A DNA stretch of 64,000 bases from Macquaria australasica (GCA_005408345.1 SEMN01000056.1:1674001-1738000); one strand, 5' to 3'; counted from the first letter of the stretch, positions 13,301-25,372 are shown. Numbers and translations are program-made. The notes: a model not told the origin generated them from the letters alone.

Positions 13301-15963
13301 CATTATGTTAAAGTAAGGAGGGGCAATTTATCCACTTTCAATCCTCCAGTTTGAGTTCGTCTCATATCTCTTTCATACGGGACATGAACATATGAAGTGT
13401 GCCTACATGTGTGAGTGATGTTGTTCATGAACAGAGCAACCCATGTTACATTAACAGGTGGGTTAAATAACAGTACATTTGCATACCTCTGTAGCCCTCA
13501 GGCTTGCTGGTTGAGCATGCCCAAAAGAGCATTCGCGTGTTGAGGAAGGTTACGACCTCTTCTGTACATAACGTGGAGCTAGGAGGAGACAGAACAGTAG
13601 CACAAAACAAACCATTTAACAGGGAACACCCGTTTCATGTGCACATGGATATAAAACACAAATATAAATAAACTAGAGTTTATGTGCCTTCATAACATGT
13701 GGCAAAGACCAACCAGACTGCGCCTTGAGTAAAAACAAACTCAAGCAACTGCATGACACAGAGCAACAACAGGCAACACGTAACAGATTCTGATGGCTGA
13801 CACTCAGGTGATGTAGGTAAGTAAGGTAATAAGCACTATACCGGCAAAACTCGTCAGTGTCTTGATGATCCTCTCCATGAAGGTAGACTAATAAGTAGCG
13901 GAGCTCCCGTTTGGCATCATTCAGTGCCTACATGTTTCAGGGTGAACAAAAGCAATGCAACACATAATGCAATTTGACCTTGTCCGCCACCTGAAATTGA
14001 CTCGGAGCATAAAACAAATTGCGTATTTCTAATTGGTCCTTGGCATCCCATATCTCTGAACTCACCTGGCTGTATGTTCCCTGGTAAAATACAGGGTGTG
14101 ACCGACCATACTTCTCCTCAAAACTATGAATGAAGGACACAACATCTCCGACGGGGTCCGTCACACGACCACGAGGATCTGGCCTGATGAACCGCAGGGC
14201 AAACCTTGAAGAAAAAGACATTATGGCGATCAATTACCTTCCTGCAGCTACAAGTTTAGCTTCCAGCAGCTACACGTTTAAAGTCAATGCGCTTGAATTA
14301 CCTGAATATATCCAGAAGTGTGTAATATGTAAATCTGAAAGGTAGCATTATCAAGTAGTAACTCCATCCTAGTAATCCCTGAAAAGAAGAAGCAATGCAG
14401 TCGATTACCATTTAATCAGTGGAAATAAGCAGAAAACAAAAAGTTTTGTCCCATAAAAATGGAATTAAAATCGAAGAAATCGCATAGAAAAAAAACCCCC
14501 ACTTGGATTGAACGTGCCTTCATAGATTGGCTTAAAAGTAACATACAGTCCTCTTATTTATTGTGTCAGAACAGTATCTGAGTGACACCATTGACAACAG
14601 AAATATATACTGACAAATTCCAGCTAGAATGCGTCTGTGTGTCAAGTTTGAGCATTCGTTTTACAGAATACTGTAAGAGAAATCCAGTATCTTATTTAGA
14701 GTGGTGAAAGTCTTATTATACATTTCACCCTAAAGCACAAACACTGAAAGAACCCGCAGACCTACCCTGGGCTGTGGCCTTGAGACGATGTAACTATATA
14801 CTCTATGGTCTGCTGTGTTGACCTGTAATGGTCTGGATGGTGGAGGGTTAAACACGCTGGGCACTCCTTCCTGCTCATTGAGCCTGTCTTGGACTGCAGC
14901 CTGAAACACATACATTTAAGCCCGTCATGCTTGAGTCAAGAGAAGAGAAGGAGGACAGATGAGTGACCAGAGCCAGCACAGTTCACAGGATCTGTACAGG
15001 AATAAAATCCAACCGTAAACGTGACTTTACCTCTATGTTCCAGTTATGCTGCTCTAATGTTCGACGGCATTGGTCCATTGACTCCAAGCCTGTTAGGTCC
15101 TGTTAGACATGAAGACAAAGTCAGACTGAAGGCCTCAAGTAAAAGCAGAAAAGCGAGTTCGTGTCTAGTCGGTGCTTTCGTTTGTATCATTAACTCACAG
15201 GCTACTGGTATGCTGTGTCAAGTTATTCATAAAGCAAAGTCAGGAATAGTCATATAAAACTACACTGGCTCGGCTGTCAAACAGCCTGAATTGAACGATT
15301 AAAGCAACTGCTTAACAACCATTTAGTTAGACTCGAGATTAACGTCAACACACACGGAGGATGACGTTAAAGGTTAGCTAGCTCTCCAAAACATCAGGTG
15401 ATTTCATCGGCAGACTGAGGAAGTCACAACCGGCTGCAGATTAAAGACGGGGAGGAAAACAGCATCGCTCTTACTGTCGTAAAATCAACAATTTCATTTG
15501 GCGTCGCTGAGAAACTCCAGTGACAGCTCGATCAAGACTGCTGCGCTAATGTTGAGCTAATAATGAGCCAACCCAACGTTAGCCAAGTTAACGTAAAGTG
15601 AAAACAGGCATTAAAAGGCAGCACGGGGGGCCGGCGGTGAGCAAAGGTGGACTGGGCGTATGCATCCGACTAAAATACAAGAAACGTTCAGCTATTTAAG
15701 CCCACCCATGGCCCTCAGAGTCTGCCCACTTGTTAGCTGGCTTAGCTCGTGTTAGCCAGCCTTGCTAGCGTTAGCGCTGGCTCAAGTTGACGGCTAACCG
15801 TCGAAGTCGACAACACGCGCGGCTCCGTCGGTTCACGGGGACTCGTTGCTACACGGGGTTTCAAACGGACGCGCGCTGGTGTTGAATCTAGGGTGTCCAC
15901 CTGAAACTGGAGGAGTTTTTCAGTCTGCGCCTGAGACAACTCTGGCTCCTCTGGCGCCGCCAT
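10373..15963 (-). CDS. faf2: FAS-associated factor 2 (UBXD8/ETEA), UBA-UAS-UBX protein, 11 exons
   Basis: Exons, in transcript order: 15901-15963, 15031-15099, 14766-14900, 14302-14378, 14066-14204, 13842-13927, 13487-13578, 12635-12812, 11533-11704, 11244-11387, 10373-10555. They join in frame to 445 aa, the human length. In order: an N-terminal UBA domain (about 10-50), a hydrophobic hairpin (about 90-118, GLLGWSYYLIMLPFRFTYYT) that inserts into ER and lipid-droplet membranes, a thioredoxin-like UAS domain (about 140-270), a charged coiled coil (EERNQTQVLRQQQDEAYLAS onward) and a C-terminal UBX domain with the NFPRRVLPC loop that binds p97/VCP. In this family the protein recruits p97 to ubiquitinated ER clients for degradation and controls lipid-droplet turnover. 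The start MAAPEEPELSQ matches the human N-terminus. No key residue appears lost. Confidence 0.96.
10905..11220. repeat. dispersed repeat in faf2 intron 10
   Basis: This intronic stretch repeats the word TTCAAGCA (near 10908, 11105 and 11134) and ends TTTCCAGTCTTTCAAGAC. Similar words recur in the faf2 3' UTR near 10170. It looks like a short non-autonomous element; no target duplication was resolved. Confidence 0.35.
11800..12205. mobile_element. MITE-like inverted-repeat element in faf2 intron 8
   Basis: The two ends are exact inverted copies over ten bases: GGGTAATTCC at 11800-11809 and its complement at 12196-12205. Inside, an exact 18-bp inverted repeat pairs 12069-12086 with 12175-12192, enclosing an 88-base loop. 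It has no coding capacity. The nested hairpin and small size (about 406 bp) fit a non-autonomous DNA transposon. It lies between faf2 exons 8 and 9. Confidence 0.6.
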
Positions 15964-16018
15964 CTTCTTACCTCGCCAATCATCTAGCAAGGCGTAACGA
16001 CGTCAGCCGTCTTTTCCT

Positions 16019-16051
16019 GCTGCGGGGCCGCTGCGGGGCCGCTGCGGGGCC
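16019..16051. repeat. 11-bp GC-rich minisatellite upstream of faf2
   Basis: Three perfect tandem copies of GCTGCGGGGCC fill 16019-16051, followed by GCCGCTGCCGCCGCC. The array lies 56-88 bp upstream of the faf2 start codon, in the presumed promoter or 5' UTR, and each unit contains an SP/KLF-like GGGGC core. Confidence 0.85.
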
Positions 16052-16330
16052 GCCGCTGCCGCCGCCTAGCGCCCCGGACGTCTGGCTTATTGTGACCGCG
16101 GTCCGCAATACTGCAGATCCATCTGATCGACTGTATTACTCGCACGGATCAGCAACTGTAACCGCGGACGTAAAGGCAACGTCGATGCACATTGTGAAGT
16201 CTGTATTATACCTGGGATACTTGTAAAATCCGTTAAAAGTGAAAGTGAACCACCTCAATGATGTGCGCTATTAAAATACACAGAACAGTGCAAACTAGGC
16301 CAACTTAACAGTGAACACTCACTCAGAAAT

Positions 16331-16447
16331 AGTGCTGAAACGATTAGCTGATCAATCACCTTGGGCTTTAGAAAAAGGCATTTCTTTTAACAGAGAAAAC
16401 AATCAGCAGATTGATAAATGAAAACAATCGTTAGTTTGCAGCACATC
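16331..16447. mobile_element. short inverted-repeat element (dispersed fish type)
   Basis: The left end GTGCTGAAACGATTAG (16332-16347) is an imperfect inverted copy of the right end CGTTAGTTTGCAGCAC (16429-16444), with the internal words GATCAATC and CAGATTGATAAATG. A relative lies in the msx2 intron. Elements beginning GGGCTGCAACTAACGATT are widespread in teleosts; this is a short derivative. Confidence 0.5.
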
Positions 16448-17055
16448 TAAGTAACAAAACTTTATTCGTAACAGTTGTTGCTTTCTTTTGGTAAATGTCA
16501 GTTTAGTTTTATAGTTATAGTTTTTATTCAGCACTAACAGCTAACTGTAACTTATCTCCAGACTATCAGAAACAGTAACTTGACACCTAATTGATAGTGA
16601 CACCTTCTAAAGAGTTTCGGTTTTGCCATCACAAATATGAGTTATATTTTTGGAACTGAAAAAACAGTTACCACAGTAACGCCTCCCTTTCTGAAAGACA
16701 TTAAAGCAGAAGTGTTTTCACACTTCTGTCACCCCGTCCTTCTCCATCACTCTCTCGTACACACACAAACAAACCTTACACATGTTGTACCACTTGAGTG
16801 AAGAGACATTTATTTGGCCATTTGTGGTTTGGTTTCCACAAACTGTCAAGCTGAAAAAGAAAATCCAGCGACTTGTGTGAATGTAAGAATGTCCCCTCAG
16901 GGTGAATTGTCACTAAGGTGGTGTACGCTTAACAAAGATTTAATTTTCTTATTCAGAAAACATTTTGTAAAATAAAGATCAGAAATAATCAGTTTCACAA
17001 TATAACGCACTGTAGAATTTGTATGTCCTAATTTCAAGCGTTGAGCCGCCCCACG

Positions 17056-19250
17056 TCACTTTTTCCCCTCTACCATGATGATGTGGTACCCAAACTTAGT
17101 CTTGACAGGAGGGTCTGTGTAGACGGGTTTATCCATGGAACTGACAGGTAGGGCAAATGCTGCATCCTGGAACGGTCCAACCATCGATCCTCGCGTCATC
17201 CATCCCAGATCACCCTGTCAGGAACACAACAGTCATGAAGAAAACACATAGTATGCACCTGACATGAGTACCAAGCCAGGACACGTGAATGAACATGAGC
17301 AACAAAGGCGAAAAGGGTTCAAAGGGTTCACTGTACTGAAAATAGAAACTGAGCGATGCTTCAGTTAGCCGGTCATAATTAGGGCACAGATAAGGATGTG
17401 AGGTAACAGTTTTGTTGCATGCTAATGATTCCAAAAGTACACGTATTTCTGTGGTGTCGCTGAGTATCAGTCTAACATCTTGGTTATGGTTTCCCTATAG
17501 CTGAAAGTACACCGGTGTAGGTGTTCTGGTGGGGTGCAGGTGTGAACAAGCAGAAGATGTACAGCGTTAAAAAAAAGCACATGTGCTCAGCCAAATTTCT
17601 GAGTAATGGAGTAAAGAATTATTATTCATCAGCTGGGAATTCACCACCGATAAAGACTCATTATGAGGTTTAGGTTCATCACATTCATCACTACATACAG
17701 CTATTGAGATACAAACTTTGTTGTGTTCTTTGGATTTTTCCCATTTAAATTTACTTTGCAACAACGACCTTATCCGAGCCACCTACCATGCAATGTAAAT
17801 GTAACAAGTTTTCCATTTCTACATTATTTTACTAGAGGTAAATAATACAGAGGACCGTCGCAGTTAGGGCTTATGGTTAATACTATGATTTGAATTTGAA
17901 TCAAGCAATAAAAGAGCTAACGCAATCAGTGAAAAAAAAGGCACCAAAACTGAGCAAATGATTATGAGTGCATGTTCTTACTCCTTGTCTCGCTTTGTCT
18001 TCACTGTACTGTGACGCTACTTCACTGAAACGGACTCCAGCCTTCAGTTTCTCCATTGCCTCCATGCATTTTCCATGTTTTTCACAGAGGATATGCCGAA
18101 CCTCGGGGAGGAACACAGATCATTAAAGCACAGTTAGACTTCCAGGAATAAACCATGGTTGGGATGCAACCTATAACTTCTTCAAATCACCGTATCCACT
18201 GCGCTTAGAAAGCTTCTCTGTGACCCAAAGCAATTTTCCCACTAAGATAAAGAGAGAGATAAAAACAGGATGCTTGAAATATTTCCTGAGATCAAACTGC
18301 AGCTCTGAATTTAACAAAATTAATATTGAACTCGTTCCCATAATTGCCAGTTGCCAATGCCGTGCTTATAACATGTGTCAGGACTAGATCATCAAGGAGA
18401 AAAAGGCAACTGTTGGTGTTAACATCAATGCCATTACCATATCTATGCTGTATTGAGCTGCTGTATGTTCTCTTTCCTCCTGCTCTCTCTCTCCCGCTCC
18501 CCCCCCCCCCCCTTCAACCCAACCGGTCGAGGCAGATGACCGCCCACCCTGAGCCTGGTTCTGCTCGAGGTTTCTACCTGTTAAAAGGGAGTTTTTCCTT
18601 GCCACTGTCTCCTAGTGCTGCTCATGGTGGGAACTGTTGGGTCTCTGTAAATATAAAGAGTCGGTCTAGACCTGCTCTATATGAAAAAGTGCCCTGAGAT
18701 AACTTTGTTATGATATGGCGCTATATAAATAAAACTGAATTGAATTGAAATTGAACGACTGTTAAACACATCTAGCGACAAAGACTGAATCATTTCAGTG
18801 CAAACAGGTTGCACATTGTCTATTGTAGAACACATCAACTTGATTATTCAGCTATCGTTTCCTTCCAGCCAACTCATCTAAGAGCGGCTTGGTGGTAGGA
18901 GGAGAGGACGAGGGCAGTTACTGTGTGGGGGGGGAAAGTCCCCTGTTATGTCACATTTCACTTTCGCAGTGCAGCTTTGGATTAAAAAAAATGTTATCAA
19001 CGTTACCTTCACGGCAGTGCCTCCCTTGGGTGCTTTTTCTTTTCCGTCCGCACTTCCTGAAGCAGCTCCTGCACAGTAACGAGGTGACAACACGTTAAGC
19101 CAATGAGAAACCGCAACATACCCCGACACTGCCCGTAACGAGCAGCACGGCAGCGTTACACCTGGAAGTGCGCGTTACACTTTGATGCGACACGTTCATA
19201 ACGCACCACTGACCTTTACCACCCTTGCCACCTTTTCCCTTCGGTGGCAT
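17056..19250 (-). CDS. pin4: Peptidyl-prolyl cis-trans isomerase NIMA-interacting 4 (parvulin, Par14)
   Basis: Four exons, 19214-19250, 19007-19068, 17982-18101 and 17056-17214, join in frame to 125 aa (human 131). The N-terminus MPPKGKGGKGGKG is the basic glycine/lysine-rich segment of this family, used for nucleic-acid and preribosome binding. The rest is one parvulin domain from VRHILCEKHGKCMEAMEKLK through GDLGWMTRGSM to FGYHIIMVEGKK. The family isomerises peptidyl-proline bonds and is linked to pre-rRNA processing and chromatin. The start at 19250 is the only one giving the conserved basic N-terminus. The N-terminal linker is shorter than in human, which explains the length difference. 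Intron 2 carries an L2-like tail on the opposite strand. Confidence 0.95.
18344..18765 (+). mobile_element. 3' tail of an L2-like LINE inside pin4 intron 2
   Basis: The block runs through a C-rich run (18499-18513), a segment containing CCACCCTGAGCCTGGTTCTG and GGGAGTTTTTCCTTGCCACT, and ends in GGCGCTATATAAATAAA followed by short TGAAT/TTGAA tandem units at about 18733-18756. A GCGCTATATAAAT hairpin tail with a short tandem terminus is the hallmark of L2-clade LINE 3' ends in fish. No reverse-transcriptase frame is present, so this is a 5'-truncated insertion. It is antisense to pin4. Confidence 0.65.
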
Positions 19251-20352
19251 TTTGGATGAACGTAGACCGAAATTCAAGAAACAATGATAAATAAATAAAT
19301 AAAAACTGCAACAGCATGCGCTCACGCTATGTTTTGATTAAGATGCGCGGTAACCTGCGCAGACGGCTCAAGCGTTTCTTCTTCTTTAGCTGGTTATTTG
19401 CAGATCGCAACCAGTTAATGTCCACGCCGCCACCTAGTGTAATGGACCAGAGCATGCAGTCTCAAACGATGCAGCCTTGCTGCAGTTCATAAAATAGGGC
19501 GCAGTATATGAACCATAATTTAATTTTTCTTTTAAAGGAATAACGTACTTACTTTTCCCATCTAAACCACTTTTCACTTTCCTTTTATTCCCTTTAGGTG
19601 CGACTTTAAATCCAAGGTCTATCTTGGCCTATTACCCACACATATTCTAGGCCCACTATCTTTTTCATGTCATTAAAATGTATTTGTTAGTTGACTTACT
19701 TAACAGGCATGTGCTAGTTATTTAGCAGCGACATGCACGTTAATAAACATTACTGTAAACGCGCCAGAGTTAAATAAAAGGATGTTTTCCACCTGTAGTC
19801 CCACACGCCTGTTATAGTAACCCACAAAAGGAAATTAAATTAAAAATGTCAAATTAAAAGACATAACCATGCAGAGCGATAATAGGAAATAGGCCTATCA
19901 ATGTCAGCAAAGATCATATGCACCATATAGGATACCATTATGATCTAATTGTCAGGGTAGTGCAACGCATACATAGCATGGGAAGTCATAAAAGGTCAAA
20001 TAAAGGCCACGTACTATACATTATGCTACATTACAGGGTAATAAAAAGACGCAAGAAGCACAGACGATCAATAGAACAAACAATACACAATCTAAAAAAA
20101 ACATCAGCTTAAACCCTAAAACTGTGTGAACTCCGAAACAGGTGAAGCTACTGATAAAAACTAACAAACAACAAAACAGAAAGGTGTCCTCCTATCCAAT
20201 TTCACGGCGTCAGAGCGAGCTGGTTACTATGGCAACGAGACTGAACACAAACGCTCCGTGACGCATGTCGACAGCTGCGCTCCTTACCTCGACACTGTGT
20301 TGTTGTTGTTTTTTGTTAATTCGTTTAAAAAAGACCCCTTTTTAGACAAATC
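19251..20352. other. intergenic region between divergent pin4 and NEK genes
   Basis: About 1.1 kb separates the pin4 start (minus) from the NEK start (plus), so both promoters should lie here. Near pin4 there is a CpG-containing stretch. The centre (19500-20150) is AT-rich and I see no gene in it. The last 150 bp hold CpG-rich motifs including the X-box listed separately. No TATA box stands out for either gene. Confidence 0.4.
20223..20236 (+). promoter_or_regulatory. near-consensus RFX X-box upstream of the NEK kinase
   Basis: The 14-mer GTTACTATGGCAAC matches the RFX consensus GTNRCC-N(0-3)-RGYAAC at 11 of 12 defined positions; only the last C of the left half-site is T. It lies 117 bp upstream of the NEK start codon, the usual distance for X-boxes in ciliary genes. 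Binding has not been shown. Confidence 0.6.
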
Positions 20353-22562
20353 ATGGAGTACGAGAAGGTTTTGTGTTTGGGCAGGGGAGGCGCAGCAGAC
20401 GTGTTCCTGATGAGGCACGTAGAGCGCATGAGCCTGCACGCAGTGAAGAGGATCAAAGTAGAGGACGCGAGGACAGCAAAAACACAGAGGGCAATTCTCC
20501 AAGAGGCTGAAATCATTAGGAGGCTGGAGCACCCTCACATAGTAAAATGCAGCGATGCCTTTGTGCACTCTGATGATGGATTCATTTACATTGTGATGAA
20601 TTACTGTGATGGAGGGACATTAGATGACAAAGTTAAACAGAGGAAACCAAAGGAGTTTTTCACAGAGGATACTGTGATGGGGTGGTTTGTACAGGTCGCT
20701 GTGGCTGTAAATTACATACACACGGCTAAAATACTACACAGGGACATCAAAACCTCAAATGTACTGCTGACAAAGCAAGGCATGGTGAAGTTAGGGGACT
20801 TTGGGATATCCAGAGTGATGACCAACACAGCTGATATGGCCTCCACATGTGTTGGGACACCCAGCTACCTCAGTCCGGAGCTTTGCCAGGATGTCCCATA
20901 CAGCTCCAAGTCTGATATCTGGGCCCTTGGCTGTCTGCTGTATGAGGTCTGTGCTCTCAGACCTCCGTTTGCAGCCGCAAACCTCCTGAGTCTGTTCTAC
21001 AAGATCACCAAAGGAGAGTATGATCCCGTGGCTGACGTCTACTCTGAAAACATCTCCTCTTTGATCCAGAGGATGCTCTGCCTCAACCCGGAAAGCAGGC
21101 CAAGCGCTGCCTGTATACTCAGCAGTGCCTATGTGCAAGATCACCTAGAGTCTATCAAACACACAGAGACGGACTGTGCTCCCGTGACTGAGTCAGACAC
21201 TGACGCCACACTACAGCCAGATGTTCTCAGTCAGTCCCACTCACGGGAAGAGAAAGAACACAATATGGAGGCCAGTTCCAGTGATGTGGAGGAGGAAGAC
21301 CATGATGCACTGTGTGATGGAGGACAGAACCACTGCGACTGCCACTATCCCGAGGACTTTGACGAAGATGGAAGTTTGTCCTCTCTTGAGGAGCACAGTG
21401 AACACTCAGGGTCGCCAATGAGGGTCGATTCTGCTGAGCCTATTGGTAATGTAGAGGTGGAAATGTAAAGTGAAACATCTTCTTAGTGGTGGAAGAAGCA
21501 CTCAGATCCTTTACTTAAGTATAAGTACTTAAACCACAGTGTAAAATACTCAAGTCCTTCGTTCAAAATCCTACTTAAGTAAAAGTATTATCAGCAAAAT
21601 GTAGTACATCTGTGCACAAGTATAATTTTACTGCTGCAGCTGGTCGAGATGGAGATAGTTTTTAAGTACAGTGGTTCCCAACCAAGGAGTCGGGCCTCCT
21701 CCAAAGGGTCACAAGATAAATCTGACCGGTCTTCAGGGGAGAGGAAAGAAGAAAAACAAAGTCCTGCTACACACATTTATATTCATTTTAGGACTTTTCC
21801 CTAATCTTTTTTATTAGATTATTTTTTAAGTGCAATATTGGATAATTTGACCTCTTTGGGTATCGAACATCAGTCAATCACTAACAATCAATCAACAGAT
21901 GAATGGTTGGGTGCAGCCCTATTGAAGTTTCTTCCATCATATCATGGTCAGTTCTGCAGATACAGAGAGAAATCAAGGTGCAAGCCATCACCTATAAAGG
22001 GACATTCTGTAAATATTCAGGTGGTGAACATGTGCAGCCTCTCTAGTTCAGTTTATACAGACGGGATCAACTGCTCTATTTCTGACCTGTGCAAACTAAA
22101 CCATCAGCTCTCTATTAAGGTTTTTTATTAAAAATACCCTTATTTTGTCCTCTTTCAATACTTTTTGTGTAATATTCTTTCAGGTTGAAGCCATATACAG
22201 GCCAAGTTGTTTTGTCAGTACCTTCTTTTGTTAACTTGTGATTTGCCTTTTGATGAGCATATGGTAAATTTAAGATATGAGCGTCTTAATAAGTTGTTTT
22301 ATATAGGAATGATCGAAACAATCACTCAGCAGATTCTTTCTCTCTTACAGTCTTTCCAGAGGCTCCTGATGTCTCGGAACAAGTTGAGTACCCAGATGAC
22401 TTTGAGGAGGCCGAGGTGGAAGAAGAACATGAGGACGAAGCCACCTTACTTCACACCGCTGCTCCTCAGCAGCCACACGATGATGCTCTGGAGGAGGAGT
22501 TTCAGCTCTGTGATGCTGGAGGATTGACCATCACCCTGAAAGCATTGAAGGAAAAGGGCTAA
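20353..22562 (+). CDS. NIMA-related (NEK-family) serine/threonine kinase, two exons
   Basis: Exon 1 (20353-21445) holds the whole kinase domain. It splices with GT-AG borders in phase 1 to exon 2 (22351-22562), giving 434 aa. If the intron were retained, translation would stop at 21468 (371 aa). Kinase landmarks: a glycine loop G10-R-G-G-A-A-D-V17 in which the third loop glycine is alanine, the ATP lysine K32, a likely alpha-C glutamate E51, HRD at 129-131 (LHRDIKTSN), DFG at 149-151 and GTPSYLSPE at 168-176. The fold and the wording DIWALGCLLYEV fit the NEK family, whose members act in mitosis and cilia. After about residue 275 the protein is acidic and serine-rich; exon 2 adds EYPDDFEEAEVEEE and ends LKALKEKG. 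The specific NEK number is not resolved (NEK3, NEK4 or fish NEK12-like possible). An AATAAA follows at 22609-22614. Confidence 0.85.
21487..21665 (+). repeat. dispersed fish repeat in the NEK intron
   Basis: The stretch begins TGGTGGAAGAAGCACTCAGA and carries repeated CTTAAGTA/ACTTAAGTAAAAGTA words, a signature I recognise from a very common teleost interspersed repeat. It has no coding capacity. A related fragment may lie near 24940. The right boundary is approximate. Confidence 0.55.
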
Positions 22563-25330
22563 AAACACCCTAAAAAAACCCCTGACATTGCACTGGGGCG
22601 CAATGTGAAATAAAGGGACCTTCACAGCTGGAACGGTGACATATCTGTCAAGTGCCTTGTTTGTTAAGTGTTTTATGCAATTGCTTTTAAAAAGGACATC
22701 AGGCCTTCTATGTGGAGCTAAAACTGGAATTTGGGAGCCCGCTGTCTTCCAGTACATTTACTACACACCAAGCGACATCGCAGGGCTGAAATAAGTTGCT
22801 GTTTTACTGCTAGATGATGTTCAAAACACTTGGTGGGGCTAGAGAGAATGAATGAAGCCTCATAAGGAGTGGTGGTAATGATGAATACAGCATACGTGAC
22901 TGGATTATTTTATAAAATAGGATTTTTTAAAAATCCATTTCACATTCAACACAAGCTTGTACAGTGTCTAGAACCACTTTCATAGTTTATTCTTATCATA
23001 AAAATAGCAGTAGCCAGGTTTTCTTAACTTGTAAACTACATGTAACATTTCACATCATGACTTTCAAAAAGATCTAAAAGCAGCAGCAGGACGTCCAAAT
23101 GTTTAATTCGGATTCACAACTTCCTTCATATTTATTACATATCCTAATACTTCATGCTGTATGTGTTATCTCTCAGTGTTTTTGTCTGTTATGTTATTAC
23201 ACAACCTTTGAAATGAAACAACTTTTCTATCAGGCTCATCTTGCCTCAAAATGAGATAAGGCACAATTATTGCATGCAACTATGCCTTTAAAGGAAGTAT
23301 GTGGTATATGCAGCTTGCCACAAAGATGTTATGATAACTACAATTAAGACAAAAAAAAAACAAGACTAAGAAACAAATATACAGTACACCTACCTACAGT
23401 AAAACAGGTGTCTAAAATGAACAAAATAAAATAAATATGAAACATTCTTATTATTTATTCAAGGTTTTAATGGTAAGTTGTCTGATTTTGCCATTGAGCC
23501 TTTTCATGTATTTTATTGATTAACCATGTTGCCCCAACACAAAGTAAGCTGAATAATTAATGTAACAGATTTTTATTATTTTATGTTAATTTTTTTTATT
23601 TGCTGTAACTACAACTACAAAACTACTAATGCAAGACATTAGTTTTTATCATCTTAAATTTAATCTATCAGCAGTGGATCATTCTCCCTGTTATTTCTTC
23701 CTCTGTCTTTCTGTATGTTGCACCATTCCTGTCTGAGTGACATGTATGATTACTAGGGATGTAATGAGTCTGTTTCTGGCGTGACTGGAACAAATAGTTG
23801 GACAATGGGCCACTTGATGACATTGAAAAACTCAATTCAGTAAAGTAAGAGCAAGAAGACACACAATTACACCTGATAGCTGTCCAGTACAACCCTGATC
23901 TGCCGGCTACCGAGCAGGTGGGGGTTGCTCAAGGCCTTGAACCAGCAACCTTTCGGCCATAAGCCTATTTGTAAAGGACTGGCTGAAGAACATAAGGAAA
24001 TCCATCAGTCAACGAAGAGAAACCCGTGGCTGGGCCCAGTGGCTATTGGGCAGCTAGCAGTAAGCTTCCAGCAGGTCTGCACCAGATGCGTCGTCCATCT
24101 TTATTTACAGACTATAGTCTGCACCTGGACTGAACCCACTTTCAACTCCAACTGAGGAGCGTCTACCCCTTGCTTTTAAAAAGGAAGCTCCTCCTACAGA
24201 CCAACCAAAGATAGTTCATAATCAATTAAGACCTGGTCATTAATACGGTTCTTTCTAGTTTCACAGTTTCTCACATTATGTGAAAGCGAGATTCTTTCCC
24301 CCCAAACGGGGGGCGCATTGGCGCTTGATGACGCTATGTCGGTCTGGTCAATGACCAGCAGGTAATATGGATGGGAGCTCATTAACAAACTTTTTGGTCA
24401 ATTATAACCAATAACTTCATTTAAATTAAATGTATTAATAAATGAATTGAGTGGTAATTTCATTAAAATTGTGAATGATGACAGTATGCACACTGAAATG
24501 ACCCGAAATGACTTTTGTTAGCAGGCTAGCACGCTATACCCACATGTGCTTCCTATGCTAACGTAACTCAGCCACGGAGGACTGGGCTCATACTCATGAA
24601 ACCATTCAGTGACCCCTTTGTGCATTTGTTATGTGTCTCCAGTCATATATTCAGGATTCTTCGTTTGTCGCCTGTATGTATTGACTGAGGCTACTTGTTG
24701 ACTCAAAGAAGTAACTTGAAAGTGTTTCATCAAATTAAGTTACAGAGATGTAACTAACTAATATTCTGCCTTCTTTCCCAGCTAGCCTCCCTTCTACTAG
24801 CATCAATCAACACAAAATGATTTTTTTTAAACTTTTAAACTTTTCTTTCTGAAAAGCTGAAACATTTTCCTGTTTGTTTTTATCCCTGTTCAAAGGAAAA
24901 TATGTATCTATTACTGTACAGGCTGGTAAAATTTGAACTCCTCATTAAGTACTTTTGCTTCATGACTTTCACTAGTGAAACAAACCTAACCATGGGTTAA
25001 ACTGAACAAACACGCAAGCTTTAAATAATGAACAATTTGAACACAGGTTTTGTCTATGACGGGGGGCAATGACATTAGTATAATGATACACTCCGAGGCG
25101 TCCTTGGATTCTGCCTCCCTTTGCCCCTAAAATGATTCCCTGTTGTGTATCATCACTTATATAATATACTTAAAGTTTTAACTCTCATATGCTCCTCCCG
25201 TTCATTATTAAACTGTTTGACGCTGGTATCCTTAAGATGACCTTGTGGTGAGATTATTGTGAAAAAAAATGTTAGGCTTTAAAGCTGATTTGTTTCCAAA
25301 AAGTACTTTCTAGGGTTGTGAGGTATGAGG

Positions 25331-25372
<42 letters not shown>
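25331..25372. repeat. (CA)n microsatellite
   Basis: An uninterrupted CA run follows a short CACACGCGCG segment. Simple-sequence repeat with no further content. Confidence 0.95.

Larger units (their letters stand above)
15964..17055. other. faf2 upstream region and pin4 3' flank
   Basis: Directly upstream of faf2 the DNA is GC-rich with frequent CpG, contrasting with the AT-rich flanks, and carries a CRE-like GACGTCA at about 16000-16006; both fit a housekeeping promoter. The pin4 3' UTR enters from the right, with a minus-strand polyadenylation signal (TTTATT) at 16809-16814, about 240 nt past its stop codon. Nothing between looks coding. Confidence 0.5.

Noticed and set aside
20791..21144. 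117-codon antisense frame over the NEK kinase
   Set aside because: It is a mirror of the conserved kinase-domain codons and has no motif of its own.
21446..21468. intron-retained C-terminus of the NEK kinase
   Set aside because: Exon 1 ends in a good donor that joins in phase to a coding-like acidic exon at 22351, so the stop at 21468 is probably intronic.
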